A stretch of DNA of 64,000 nt, from positions 1-64,000 of the forward strand of contig CAYWYR010000017.1 of NCBI GenBank assembly GCA_964462685.1, given 5' to 3'. Source of the stretch: CAYWYR01 sp964462685. Its GTDB lineage: Bacteria > Bacteroidota > Ignavibacteria > Kapaibacteriales > UBA2268. The number at the start of each line of letters is the position of its first letter. Within the stretch, counting starts at the first letter, position 1. Positions 16,324 through 24,953 of the stretch are shown piece by piece. The translations under genes and the position numbers were made by a program. A model generated the notes under the pieces. It saw nothing but the letters and a program-made list of their open reading frames with translations, ran no database searches and had not been told where the DNA came from.

Positions 16324-18495
16324 ATGAAAATGCCCTCATGGCAACAGTTTCTGCTTATTCTTACCGTAGGCTTCGCCATTATCAGTGCTGGCCTTTACTT
16401 TTATATCGATAGCGTGGTATCAGGTAATTTGCCTTCACTGGCACAATTGGAAAACCCGCCACAGGAAAGAGCAAGCCAGGTACTTTCAAGTAACGGTGAA
16501 CAAATAGCCTTGTTCGCAAATGAAAGGCGCATAAATCTTAATAAAAGCCAGATACCAGAACATTTTTTCGAAGCTCTGATAGCCACTGAGGACAGGGCGT
16601 TTTACGAGCATTGGGGCGTTCATATGGAAAGGCTCTTCAAAGCCGTCTTCAAGAACGTATTCCAAGGCAGGAGAGAGGGTGCCTCTACTATCACCCAACA
16701 GCTAGCGGGTAATCTCTTCACAGGGCGTGAAAGGTCTATCGAAAGAAAGCTTAAGGAAGCTTTTACAGCGGTAAAGATCGAAGAAACATATACAAAAGAT
16801 CAGATCCTCGTTATGTATGCCAATACCGTTAATTTCGGCCGAGGCAATTACGGTATCGATATGGCCGCTCGGTCATTCTTTAATAAAAAACCTAGGGATC
16901 TCACAGTTGCAGAATCAGCGTATTTAGTGGCAAAAGTAAAAGCACCGGCAAATTATGACGCTACTCGCAATTACGATAAAGCTCTGAATAGGAGAAATCT
17001 TGTACTAAAAATGATGGCCGTATCTGGATATTTATCCGCGGCTGAATATGAACTTTACAGAAGTGAAGAGATAGTTCATGTTGAATCTGACGCCGATATC
17101 CCTATATCCGGGATTGCCCCACATTTTGTAGAAGATATCAGACAGGAGCTACGCGATAGCGAAGCCCTTTCGGCTTATGATCTGTATGGGGATGGATTAC
17201 GTATCCGTACCACACTGAACGAAAGGATCCAAATGCATGCCTTAAGAGCAGTGGATAAGCATATCGCTGTTTTTCAGGAGAAAATGGACTCGAAGTTCAA
17301 ATGGAGCCGTAACGAACAACTGCTCGGCAAGCTTATCAGCAAATCTATCAGGGAGCACCCCTCCTACATATCCGCGGAAGGCGATGAGGGTAAGTCCAAG
17401 GTAGCCGATAAATTGAGAGGCAGCGAGGATTTTGTGGACTCAGTTAAAAACTCCGCTACTACGATCCAAGTGGGGTTAGTCGTTCTAAGCCCTAAAACCG
17501 GTGAGATACTGGCAATGGTGGGAGCCTCACCTAAATTTATGCGCGAGAACAAATATGCGAGATATTCTCTTAACCATGTTACGGGAATAAGCAGGCAGCC
17601 AGGCTCGATACTAAAGCCTTTCGTATATGCATCCGCTCTAAAAAACGGTTTAACGCCAGATGATAGCGTAGGATGCGGTCCGTTTGTCTATACCGATCCG
17701 GTTACCGATGAAGTATGGGCCCCGCGTTCGGGGACAAGACAATGCCCAGATGAAGATGATAAGATGACGGTACGGCAAGGGCTGACGGGCTCTGTGAATT
17801 CTGTAGCAGCAAGGCTTATAACTCAATATACCACACCTAAGGAAGTTATTAGACTATTGAGAAACGCTGGCGTAGAATCCAAGCTTTACGGTGTGCCAGC
17901 TCTCGCTCTCGGGGCAGGCGGTGAGCTTTCGCCAATGGAAGTGACCGAAGCCTTTAATATTTTCGCTAACGCTGGATACCATGTTGATCCATATTACATC
18001 TCTAGAATACAAGATGAATCAGGCAAGACAATTTATAATAGGAATAAAGTAGTTGGTATGAATGAGGTAATCAGCAGTACCACACAAAAAGAAATGACGG
18101 CAATGCTCCAAGGGGTAATAGACGGCGGTACTGGTGGAAGAGTTAGAAATCACCTGCAAGGTGTTGATGCAGCAGGTAAAACAGGCACGACAAATGACGG
18201 CGCTGATGCTTGGTTCGTTGGTTATACGCCTGAACTGATATGCGGTATTTGGGTCGGCTTTGACGACCAAAGAATCAATTTCGAGGTAATAGGCAATGAT
18301 GGGCAAGGTGGTAGGGCAGCGGCTCCTATCTGGGGTATGCTGATGGAATCTATTTACTCCGATGAATCGCTTGGATATGATGTTAGGCAGTTTGAGAATA
18401 CAAACCCTTTCATCCCGGATGAGGAAACCACGGTTGAAGAAATAGATGCCACTGAGATCCCAGAAGAACAAGAAACAGTCGATGAGGTGTTTTAA
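16324..18495 (+). CDS. Class A penicillin-binding protein (PBP1A-type)
   Basis: Bifunctional peptidoglycan glycosyltransferase/transpeptidase anchored by an N-terminal membrane helix (residues ~8-28). The GT51 domain (~50-230) has catalytic Glu89 in IATEDRAFYEHWGVH and the EGASTITQQLAGN motif. The transpeptidase domain has S428-x-x-K431 in PGSILKPF, the S490-V-N motif in LTGSVNSVAARL, and K619-T-G in GKTGTTNDGADAWFVGY. The C-terminal tail is acidic and rich in Glu. At 723 residues the length is normal. It follows the OmpA-like lipoprotein by 5 nt and overlaps the FAA hydrolase start by 1 nt, so the run from 14462 to 20659 reads as one operon. Confidence 0.94.
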   Translation: MKMPSWQQFLLILTVGFAIISAGLYFYIDSVVSGNLPSLAQLENPPQERASQVLSSNGEQIALFANERRINLNKSQIPEHFFEALIATEDRAFYEHWGVHMERLFKAVFKNVFQGRREGASTITQQLAGNLFTGRERSIERKLKEAFTAVKIEETYTKDQILVMYANTVNFGRGNYGIDMAARSFFNKKPRDLTVAESAYLVAKVKAPANYDATRNYDKALNRRNLVLKMMAVSGYLSAAEYELYRSEEIVHVESDADIPISGIAPHFVEDIRQELRDSEALSAYDLYGDGLRIRTTLNERIQMHALRAVDKHIAVFQEKMDSKFKWSRNEQLLGKLISKSIREHPSYISAEGDEGKSKVADKLRGSEDFVDSVKNSATTIQVGLVVLSPKTGEILAMVGASPKFMRENKYARYSLNHVTGISRQPGSILKPFVYASALKNGLTPDDSVGCGPFVYTDPVTDEVWAPRSGTRQCPDEDDKMTVRQGLTGSVNSVAARLITQYTTPKEVIRLLRNAGVESKLYGVPALALGAGGELSPMEVTEAFNIFANAGYHVDPYYISRIQDESGKTIYNRNKVVGMNEVISSTTQKEMTAMLQGVIDGGTGGRVRNHLQGVDAAGKTGTTNDGADAWFVGYTPELICGIWVGFDDQRINFEVIGNDGQGGRAAAPIWGMLMESIYSDESLGYDVRQFENTNPFIPDEETTVEEIDATEIPEEQETVDEVF

Positions 18496-19181
18496 TGAGA
18501 ACCATAGAACAAAAGAATAATCTGATATCACCGCAGCTGCATTGGCAGAGCGGTCAGAAGTCTTATATAGCAGGTACCGTTTTTTGCATAGGCAGAAACT
18601 ATGCAGAACATGCTAATGAGTTAGGCAATGAATTACCCGATGAGCCTTTGGTGTTTCTCAAATCGCGAAATACTTTAATAGGCAATAATAGCAGTGTTAA
18701 AATACCAGAATATTCCGATAATATGCACTACGAAGCGGAAATGGTATTGCTGATAGGTGGGGACGGCCACAATATCCACTTATCAGGTATCGGTATAGGT
18801 ATTGACTTCACCCTTAGGGATCTGCAAGATAAAATCAAGGTAAAAGGGCAGCCTTGGACAAAAGCCAAGAATTTCCTTGGTGCTGCCGCCATATCGGAGT
18901 TTGCCGATATTACAGATAATTCAGATCAAATTGATTATGATTCCCTAACGGTGAAGCTTGAGAAGAACGGAGAAATAATGCAAGAATCTAGATGCAAACA
19001 CATGATCTTCCCTGTTTTTAAGACAATCAATTTTATAAATGAGAATTATGGGCTAAATCCCGGCGATCTTATTTATACAGGTACTCCTGCTGGGGTCGGC
19101 CCTGTCAAAAAAGGCGATGATCTTAAAGCATCTCTGTCATCAGATACTATAAATTGTGAAGTAAATATCAATATAATATGA
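18495..19181 (+). CDS. Fumarylacetoacetate hydrolase (FAH) family protein
   Basis: A 228-residue protein of the fumarylpyruvate hydrolase / acylpyruvase-like branch. Motifs include CIGRNYAEHANELGNE, FLKSRNTLIG, the metal-binding HYEAEMVLLIG (E-x-E), GIDFTLRDLQ and the C-terminal IYTGTPAGVGPV. Members hydrolyse C-C bonds of acylpyruvates or decarboxylate oxaloacetate with Mg2+/Mn2+; the exact substrate cannot be read from sequence. Its ATG overlaps the PBP stop by one base (TAATG) and its TGA overlaps the next ATG (ATGA), so translation is coupled on both sides. Confidence 0.88.
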   Translation: MRTIEQKNNLISPQLHWQSGQKSYIAGTVFCIGRNYAEHANELGNELPDEPLVFLKSRNTLIGNNSSVKIPEYSDNMHYEAEMVLLIGGDGHNIHLSGIGIGIDFTLRDLQDKIKVKGQPWTKAKNFLGAAAISEFADITDNSDQIDYDSLTVKLEKNGEIMQESRCKHMIFPVFKTINFINENYGLNPGDLIYTGTPAGVGPVKKGDDLKASLSSDTINCEVNINII

Positions 19182-20659
19182 ATAATCAGAATAATCAGAT
19201 AAATACTAAAAAAGAAAGTATAAAAAGTAAGATTCTATTATGCTTATTCATTATTATATCTTTCTCAGTCCAGTCTTGTTCATTGATTTCCAAATTAGTG
19301 GATTTCAACGTTACCCGAACGGAAGAAGAAACATATACTGTAACCCTTAGGGATACAACGGTAACCTATGCCGAGCCTGATTCCCCTCAAAGCGAGGACA
19401 ACGGTATCGTAAGCCCATCACCGAAAGTAATTGAAAAAACCAGATCGATATACCAAATAGATAGCATAGTTGAAAGATTCTATCCTGATTTTATTAGGCT
19501 CGGCGCTTATGAAACCGTAGGTCTTATCGGTGGTGATACTGATTTTAGCCTTAATTCAGGTCCTTTCGGAGCACACGTACCCATAACGGATCTCGATACA
19601 TATCGCGGCAACCCCACAGGTAATAGTATTTTCGCGGGCACGCTCCAGCGCTTCGGGATAATGGAATATAGACTGCGTTGGTTTAAAGATGCCCCCAACT
19701 GGACAATAGGCACCCATCTCTTTGAAGCCATTTTCCCTACCATAAGGGTTGAAGAAGGTGTTACAAGTATTTTACCTGTTTATTTGAGAAAAAGATTTTA
19801 TTTCAGGGAGAAAGTCCCATTCGTTTCCGCTACGCTTTCTGCTGGGTTCGGATGGTTCCCGTCGCAGTATGCTAATATCTCAGCCAGCGCGGATCTTGGA
19901 TCGGTAGGTGGAACGAATCTCAGGTTTTATGTTGGCGCTGTAGCCGGGAACAATATTGACTCAGCGCCTAATATCGATGGTAATGAATTTACAAATGACG
20001 GTGGATCAGTCTTTTTCCCCTATGCAGGCCTCGGTTTGTCATTACTCGATTTTGTCAATACCCCAGAAGAAACATACACCGAATGGAAAGACCATCCACA
20101 TTCTGCATGGAATCTCGGGCTTGCCGAAGTAGGTTTCCTTTCCTCTAACTCCGAGCCGCTTATTCAAGCACCGAATAACCCGGATGCTTTTCAGCCAGAT
20201 GAAGGTAATGGTAGTTTTATAAACGGTGGGTTTTTCAAATTGTTGAATGCTGATCTTGCTATACCAGTACTTGATAATGGTTTCTATGCTGGTACGAGTC
20301 TCCTATCAATATATGTTATGTCCCTCAAGGAAATGTCTTTGGGTATCCTACCTCTAAGGATTGGATATAATAAACAGATACTGGCCGATGAGCTTTTTCT
20401 GTCCCCGTTCTTAGAGTGGAGTTATTACCCTTCAAACAGTCTTAATCTGGGTGCAAGGATTAATCTACAAATGTTCGATTATACATCATTATCCTTGATA
20501 GGGGGATATATAATCGGGAATACCGAAGACCTTGTCGGGAATGATTTTTTTGATGATATAGATGTGCCTTTTGAGTTTAATACCCTATATTTAGGCCTCT
20601 CATTAAACCTATATACCCAACACCAATTGCCCGAAATACTTAGATATAATAAAGATTAA
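19178..20659 (+). CDS. Putative outer-membrane lipoprotein, family unknown
   Basis: The 493-residue protein begins with a basic stretch and a lipoprotein-like signal (LLCLFIIISFSVQSC). The mature part is rich in Gly, aromatic and alternating hydrophobic residues, with strand-like segments such as FYVGAVAGNNIDSAP, LGARINLQMFDYTS and TLYLGLSLNLY. This suggests a beta-rich, possibly barrel-forming outer-membrane protein. I do not recognise a named family. Last gene of the 14462-20659 run; it ends 5 bp from the convergent nuclease gene and no terminator is visible there. Confidence 0.75.
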   Translation: MNNQNNQINTKKESIKSKILLCLFIIISFSVQSCSLISKLVDFNVTRTEEETYTVTLRDTTVTYAEPDSPQSEDNGIVSPSPKVIEKTRSIYQIDSIVERFYPDFIRLGAYETVGLIGGDTDFSLNSGPFGAHVPITDLDTYRGNPTGNSIFAGTLQRFGIMEYRLRWFKDAPNWTIGTHLFEAIFPTIRVEEGVTSILPVYLRKRFYFREKVPFVSATLSAGFGWFPSQYANISASADLGSVGGTNLRFYVGAVAGNNIDSAPNIDGNEFTNDGGSVFFPYAGLGLSLLDFVNTPEETYTEWKDHPHSAWNLGLAEVGFLSSNSEPLIQAPNNPDAFQPDEGNGSFINGGFFKLLNADLAIPVLDNGFYAGTSLLSIYVMSLKEMSLGILPLRIGYNKQILADELFLSPFLEWSYYPSNSLNLGARINLQMFDYTSLSLIGGYIIGNTEDLVGNDFFDDIDVPFEFNTLYLGLSLNLYTQHQLPEILRYNKD

Positions 20660-20664
20660 GGACT

Positions 20665-22368
20665 TTATACTTCATCATTATGAATATGGTCGAAAGAAAG
20701 TGTCTGTAGCTTTTGGTTGATTTCATCACAAAGTGAGTCCGAGTCATTATCCTCGATATAAATGAACTCACCTCTTTCCTGGTTATTATAAATCCAGGAT
20801 GTAATAATCCTTACCTGATCGATATCCTCTTTTGTATAGCTTTCGGATGAATTACCATCAAAATAGCACTTATCTATTTCGGCTTTCATATTCGCAGGGG
20901 AGTTCATATCATAAGCTATAAGGCTTGAAATCAACCTGCCTGATCTAATCAAATAGATTTCGACTTTTTTCTCGTTTTTTTCGGCTGGTAATAATAATAT
21001 CAGATTATTATGTTGTATCGAGGTAGGAACTCTTTTCTGCCTTGAAAATAGCCTTTTAAGTTCGTTTATCTGAGTCTTTACCTCTGCCGCTTTTTCAAAC
21101 TCCATCTGATCGGAGTATAGATACATTGATTCTTCTAAATGATCAATAATTCCGTTCTGAAAGTTAGACAGGAAGTGACGCACTTTCTCTACTTCTAAAT
21201 GATATTCTCTAGGGGATTGCATCACAGCGCACGGAGCGTCGCATCTCTTCATCCTAAAAAATACGCATGGCTCCACATCTTCATCAGGCTTTAAGGGTTC
21301 GTCACATTTCCTGAGTTTAAAATTCCTATCAATTATTTTTGATATTTCATTTACCAGTGAGGCGTTTCTGAACGGCCCGTAATATTCAGCCCCGTCACCG
21401 ATTATATTATCACAAACCTCATATCGCGGGAATGGATCTTCTGTAAGTTTTATGAAAGGAAATGTTTGATATCGTTTATTAGCTTTATTATATTTTGGTG
21501 ACAGCCTTTTTATTTCAGTACTTTCATATATCAAAGCCTCTAGTTCAGTATTTCTTTCTTCATAACTCAAGGAATTGATCCTCGATACTATTGCCATTAT
21601 CTTACTAGCAGTGATAGCAGAGTTATTGAAATACGACATAACACGACGCTTGAGGTTCTTCGCTTTACCTACATAAATAATCTCATCATTCTCATCCTTG
21701 AAATAATAAACGCCGGGGGAAGGTGGAAGAGCCATTACCATCTTCTTTACATCACTCAGATGCGGGTTGTGTGCGTTATAGTGGTTTGTGCGCTTGGACT
21801 GCAGTTGAGAGAGCTGGTCAATATCTGTCAGACCGTGATCATTCTCTGCGATATTCAGTAATTCTACAAAAATTCTAGCTGTGGCAAGAGCGTCATCGTA
21901 AGCTCTGTGTGCCCTCCGCATCGGTATATTAAACCATTCTGCCAAAGAGCCCACATTCTTCTTTAATGGTTTGGGTAGGATGCGGCGGGCGATCTTCAGA
22001 GAGCATAACCTTGGCATAGCGGGTACGTTGAGCCCTAACCTAAGCATGGTCTCATAAAGGAACGACCAGTCAAATTCCACATTGTGGGCAACAAATACTG
22101 TATCCGGTTTGGAAAGCTCTTCAGCGATTCTTGGGAAAACGCTCTCTGCCTGAGGAGCAGAATATGCCATTTGATTCGATATACCCGTCATATTAGCGAT
22201 GAACGGAGGTATAAACTGATTTGGATTTACAAGTGTGGATATATCCGAGACTATCTCACCGCCTTTTATGAAGACGATCGAAATTTCCATTATCCTGTTT
22301 TTTATCGCATCTGATCCAGTGGTCTCCAGGTCGACCACAGCAAAAGTCTTGTCCCAAAATGAACGCAT
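20665..22368 (-). CDS. DnaQ-type 3'-5' exonuclease fused to GIY-YIG nuclease (UvrC-N/Cho-like)
   Basis: The N-terminal ~175 residues are a DEDDh exonuclease: D13-L-E15 in FAVVDLETTG, FVAHNVEFDWSFL, and H154..D158 in RAHRAYDDALATA. Residues ~213-295 are a GIY-YIG domain close to UvrC: PSPGVYYFKDENDEIIYVGK, KNLKRRVMSYF, and TELEALIYESTEIKRLSPKY. A UVR-like motif (EFEKAAEVKTQINELKRL) lies near residue 420. The UvrC C-terminal RNase H-like and HhH domains are absent, so this is not UvrC. Similar DEDDh-GIY-YIG fusions are known in actinobacteria. A role in DNA repair or damage tolerance is likely but not demonstrated. Length is 567 residues. Confidence 0.87.
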   Translation of the reverse strand: MRSFWDKTFAVVDLETTGSDAIKNRIMEISIVFIKGGEIVSDISTLVNPNQFIPPFIANMTGISNQMAYSAPQAESVFPRIAEELSKPDTVFVAHNVEFDWSFLYETMLRLGLNVPAMPRLCSLKIARRILPKPLKKNVGSLAEWFNIPMRRAHRAYDDALATARIFVELLNIAENDHGLTDIDQLSQLQSKRTNHYNAHNPHLSDVKKMVMALPPSPGVYYFKDENDEIIYVGKAKNLKRRVMSYFNNSAITASKIMAIVSRINSLSYEERNTELEALIYESTEIKRLSPKYNKANKRYQTFPFIKLTEDPFPRYEVCDNIIGDGAEYYGPFRNASLVNEISKIIDRNFKLRKCDEPLKPDEDVEPCVFFRMKRCDAPCAVMQSPREYHLEVEKVRHFLSNFQNGIIDHLEESMYLYSDQMEFEKAAEVKTQINELKRLFSRQKRVPTSIQHNNLILLLPAEKNEKKVEIYLIRSGRLISSLIAYDMNSPANMKAEIDKCYFDGNSSESYTKEDIDQVRIITSWIYNNQERGEFIYIEDNDSDSLCDEINQKLQTLSFDHIHNDEV

Positions 22369-22432
22369 CTTAATATATCATACCTACCTTTCGATACAAA
22401 AATAACTAAAAGATAGCGTACTTAGCAATTAT

Positions 22433-23728
22433 CTAAGATATTCGCTTCAATTTAGCGGCAAAAAAACCGTCTGTGTTCAGCTTGCCAGGCAGTATTTTCA
22501 TAAACTTTTTCTCATTATCCAGAATACCGTCAGCCAAACCGCTATAAGCTTTACCATCATATTGTGCGATCTCGAAATCAGTATTCTCGCTGAGGAACTT
22601 ATTGATAACATCTTCATTTTCCTCAGAAAAAATCGAACATGTCGCATATACCAGATAACCACCGATGCTAACGTGTTTACTATAGTCTGATATTATATCA
22701 TATTGCTTTGAAGTAAGCTCAGCTAACATTTCCCTGGTTACAGTATTGAAAAGTTCGGGCTGCCTTCTTATTCTCCCGCTCCCTGTACATGGTGCATCGA
22801 TAAGGACGCAGTCATAATCTGACGTAGAACCATCCCATAATCTTATCTCTGCCCCTGCTATAGCCGATCTTCTCACAAGTTCTCTGATCCTGAATTCATT
22901 TAGATCAAAAGCATCAACAAGAGCACCGTTTTTTGTTATCGATTGTATTTCAAGACTTTTACCGCCCGCGCCAGCGCACGCATCCAATATGGACATTCCA
23001 GGATGCGGATCTAAAAACTTTACTATCATACGGCTTCCTTCATCCATTACTTCCAAACTGCCGTTCTGGTAGTATTCTATATCCTGTAACTTAAGGTCTG
23101 CACATATTTTAATTGAATCGTTAACCAGCATAGGTTCCTGGTAATATTCTTTAGGTATTGTTTTCCTTAAGCCCTCTATTATATTCTCAACTCCTGATTC
23201 CGATACATTTAAATAGTTCGGCCTCAGATCGGTAGAGGCGCGAGTGAAGAGTTTAAGTTTACCTGAATCATCCATCCCCTTTAGGTTCTTATTCCAAACC
23301 TCCGGTATCGAATCAACAAGTATCTTTCTAATAGATTCCTTATCGATACTTTTAAGATGGCTCAGTGCGGAAGATAAATCTTCGTTACCCTCATCTATAT
23401 ATCTCAGTATATATCCATCAAAGCGAGGGTCATAGTAGGGCGGGGTATCAACTATCCCCTCTTTGGCAATGGCAATCGATAGATATGCGTTTTTCAGATA
23501 AACGCTGCTATCTACAGATTCCCCGATTAGATCATCCGAAACATGCTCAATAACCGGCCTGTATCTATGATACGAGTACATAAACTCCCTTATAGCATGC
23601 CTATCCTTAGAACCAAGCCACTTATTACTCTTCATAAATGAAGAAATACTATGCTCTGATGACTTATCATGGGTTTGGTAATGTTCAATCAGTCGAGCTA
23701 AAGTTTCGGCTATAGAAGCTAATTTCAT
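22433..23728 (-). CDS. RsmB/NOP-family RNA (cytosine-5) methyltransferase
   Basis: The SAM-binding motif I is SILDACAGAGGKSLE (around 247-260). Motif IV is DAPCTGSGRIRRQPE with Cys314, and motif VI is YATCSIFSEENE with catalytic Cys364. The two-Cys arrangement is diagnostic for RNA m5C methyltransferases. The N-terminal part has a NusB-like helical region as in RsmB, whose target is C967 of 16S rRNA; the exact target here is not certain. Length 431 matches RsmB. The upstream 585-bp region contains a dyad 54-86 bp from the ATG. Confidence 0.87.
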   Translation of the reverse strand: MKLASIAETLARLIEHYQTHDKSSEHSISSFMKSNKWLGSKDRHAIREFMYSYHRYRPVIEHVSDDLIGESVDSSVYLKNAYLSIAIAKEGIVDTPPYYDPRFDGYILRYIDEGNEDLSSALSHLKSIDKESIRKILVDSIPEVWNKNLKGMDDSGKLKLFTRASTDLRPNYLNVSESGVENIIEGLRKTIPKEYYQEPMLVNDSIKICADLKLQDIEYYQNGSLEVMDEGSRMIVKFLDPHPGMSILDACAGAGGKSLEIQSITKNGALVDAFDLNEFRIRELVRRSAIAGAEIRLWDGSTSDYDCVLIDAPCTGSGRIRRQPELFNTVTREMLAELTSKQYDIISDYSKHVSIGGYLVYATCSIFSEENEDVINKFLSENTDFEIAQYDGKAYSGLADGILDNEKKFMKILPGKLNTDGFFAAKLKRIS

Positions 23729-24172
23729 GGTACTTTGTTAGATATGGAATAAATTATCGCAATAAAGAGAGGATTTTTACCCTCAAGTGTGTAACAAACT
23801 ACACACATTTTGAGAATGATCCATAAAAACTGAACGATTACGATATGATATGAAAAGTTAGCACACATAGCTGTAGGGAAATATGGCGTAAATCGCAGTA
23901 TATGATCTATCTATGAAGATATATTCATGCAAAATTCATTTATCTTCAATGTAAATATCTTGACACAAAGTGTGGTTTATGTGTAAGAGATAGCTTATAA
24001 AGCATTGAAATATATAAGGATAGCAGACTTAAAGCGCATCATAAAACGGACAAAGTATAAGAAAAGCAAAGAATTGTAGGATCTATTTTTTGTATTTACT
24101 AATGATTGGATTAAATTGATTTTTAAGATAGTGTATGCCCTGCAAAAGAAATCAGTTTTTGCACGATAGGTA

Positions 24173-24204
24173 TTTGTATCTTGAAAACTTTAGCATAGGT
24201 TTTG
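24173..24204 (+). promoter_or_regulatory. Bacteroidota-type promoter for the 24314 gene
   Basis: TTTG (24173-24176), a 19-nt spacer, then TAGGTTTTG (24196-24204), close to the TTTG-N19-21-TAnnTTTG consensus of the Bacteroidota housekeeping sigma factor (one extra T). It predicts a start near 24,211 and a leader of about 100 nt. Confidence 0.4.
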
Positions 24205-24208
24205 CTTA

Positions 24209-24263
24209 TTATCAGTTTTTTCTGATAAAATCGTCGATGTTAAAGAGGGATGGTAAGCATCCC
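24209..24263 (+). promoter_or_regulatory. Two stem-loops in the predicted 5' leader
   Basis: TTATCAG/CTGATAA (24209-24215, 24222-24228) with a T6 loop, and GGGATG/CATCCC (24247-24252, 24258-24263) with a 5-nt loop. Both are perfect and lie between the predicted promoter and the ribosome-binding site (AGGAG, 24298-24302). They could stabilise the mRNA or control expression; no known riboswitch class is recognised. Confidence 0.35.
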
Positions 24264-24313
24264 ATATTAATGAATACAACTATAATATTAATTAAACAGG
24301 AGCTTTTAGGCAG

Positions 24314-24895
24314 ATGAAACGAATACTTATGGCGGTAGCCGCCACACTCGTTCTCGCCTCAACCGCTTTGGCTCAGGATATCATTATACAAAAGCAGGTA
24401 GTCGGCTCGGCATTCGGCCAAGTGATTACAGACCCAAGTGCGGCAGACGGCTTTGTATTTTTAGGATCCACAGGCGGACAGGCTATAGCATCAGACCCGA
24501 TGGACTATGATGCTACAGGTAAATATACCCATGGATTTTGGGCACCATTCTATGATTGGTTCACTAGTGTAGAAGAGGATGAGCCCTTCGTAGCTAAGAA
24601 TCCACTCAAAGTAAATAACTACCCAAACCCTTTTAAAGATCAGACTACGATAGCATTCGAACTCGAAAGCGCTTCTTATGTCTCTTTAAGAGTATATGAT
24701 ATCAACGGTAATATGGTAGCTGATCTTTACAGTGATGCCGTTTTATCATCTGGAGAATATACTAAAACGTGGAACGGTAAAGATCTTCGCAACGGAGACC
24801 TTGCATCGGGTTCTTACCTTTATGAATTGAACGTTAAGCCGCAAAATGGTGGCAGAACGATTTCAGTTCGCAACATAATGGTATTGAACAAATAA
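24314..24895 (+). CDS. Small secreted protein with T9SS sorting domain
   Basis: The 193-residue product has a signal peptide (MKRILMAVAATLVLASTALA). A short N-terminal region (about 22-90) contains GFVFLGSTGGQAIASDP and ends HGFWAPFYDW. The C-terminal T9SS type A / FlgD-Ig-like domain has NNYPNPFKDQTTIAFELE, LRVYDINGNMV and GSYLYELNV. It is probably exported through the T9SS to the surface or medium. AGGAG lies 11 nt upstream of the ATG. It is 58 bp upstream of the giant repeat-protein gene and probably cotranscribed, so it may be an accessory of the same surface structure. Function unknown. Confidence 0.85.
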   Translation: MKRILMAVAATLVLASTALAQDIIIQKQVVGSAFGQVITDPSAADGFVFLGSTGGQAIASDPMDYDATGKYTHGFWAPFYDWFTSVEEDEPFVAKNPLKVNNYPNPFKDQTTIAFELESASYVSLRVYDINGNMVADLYSDAVLSSGEYTKTWNGKDLRNGDLASGSYLYELNVKPQNGGRTISVRNIMVLNK

Positions 24896-24953
24896 TCTTG
24901 AAATCAAAACAATCAATAATAATTACATCCAAAATATACAGGAGTAACCTATA

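Larger units (their letters stand above)
23729..24313. other. 585-bp divergent intergenic region
   Basis: No gene is seen here. Near the rsmB-like start there is an imperfect dyad: CTCAA (23782-23786) and GTGTGTA (23787-23793) mirrored by TACACAC (23800-23806) and TTGAG (23810-23814). This could be an operator or hairpin. A further perfect inverted repeat TGCAAAA/TTTTGCA lies at 24141-24147 and 24157-24163. The right end holds the promoter and leader hairpins of the gene at 24314, listed separately. Confidence 0.5.

Noticed and set aside
20665..22368. UvrC
   Set aside because: The C-terminal RNase H-like and HhH domains are missing and an exonuclease domain is fused at the front.
23960..23988. 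Sigma70-type promoter starting at TTGACA
   Set aside because: No matching -10 box at 16-18 nt, and other evidence points to Bacteroidota-type promoters.
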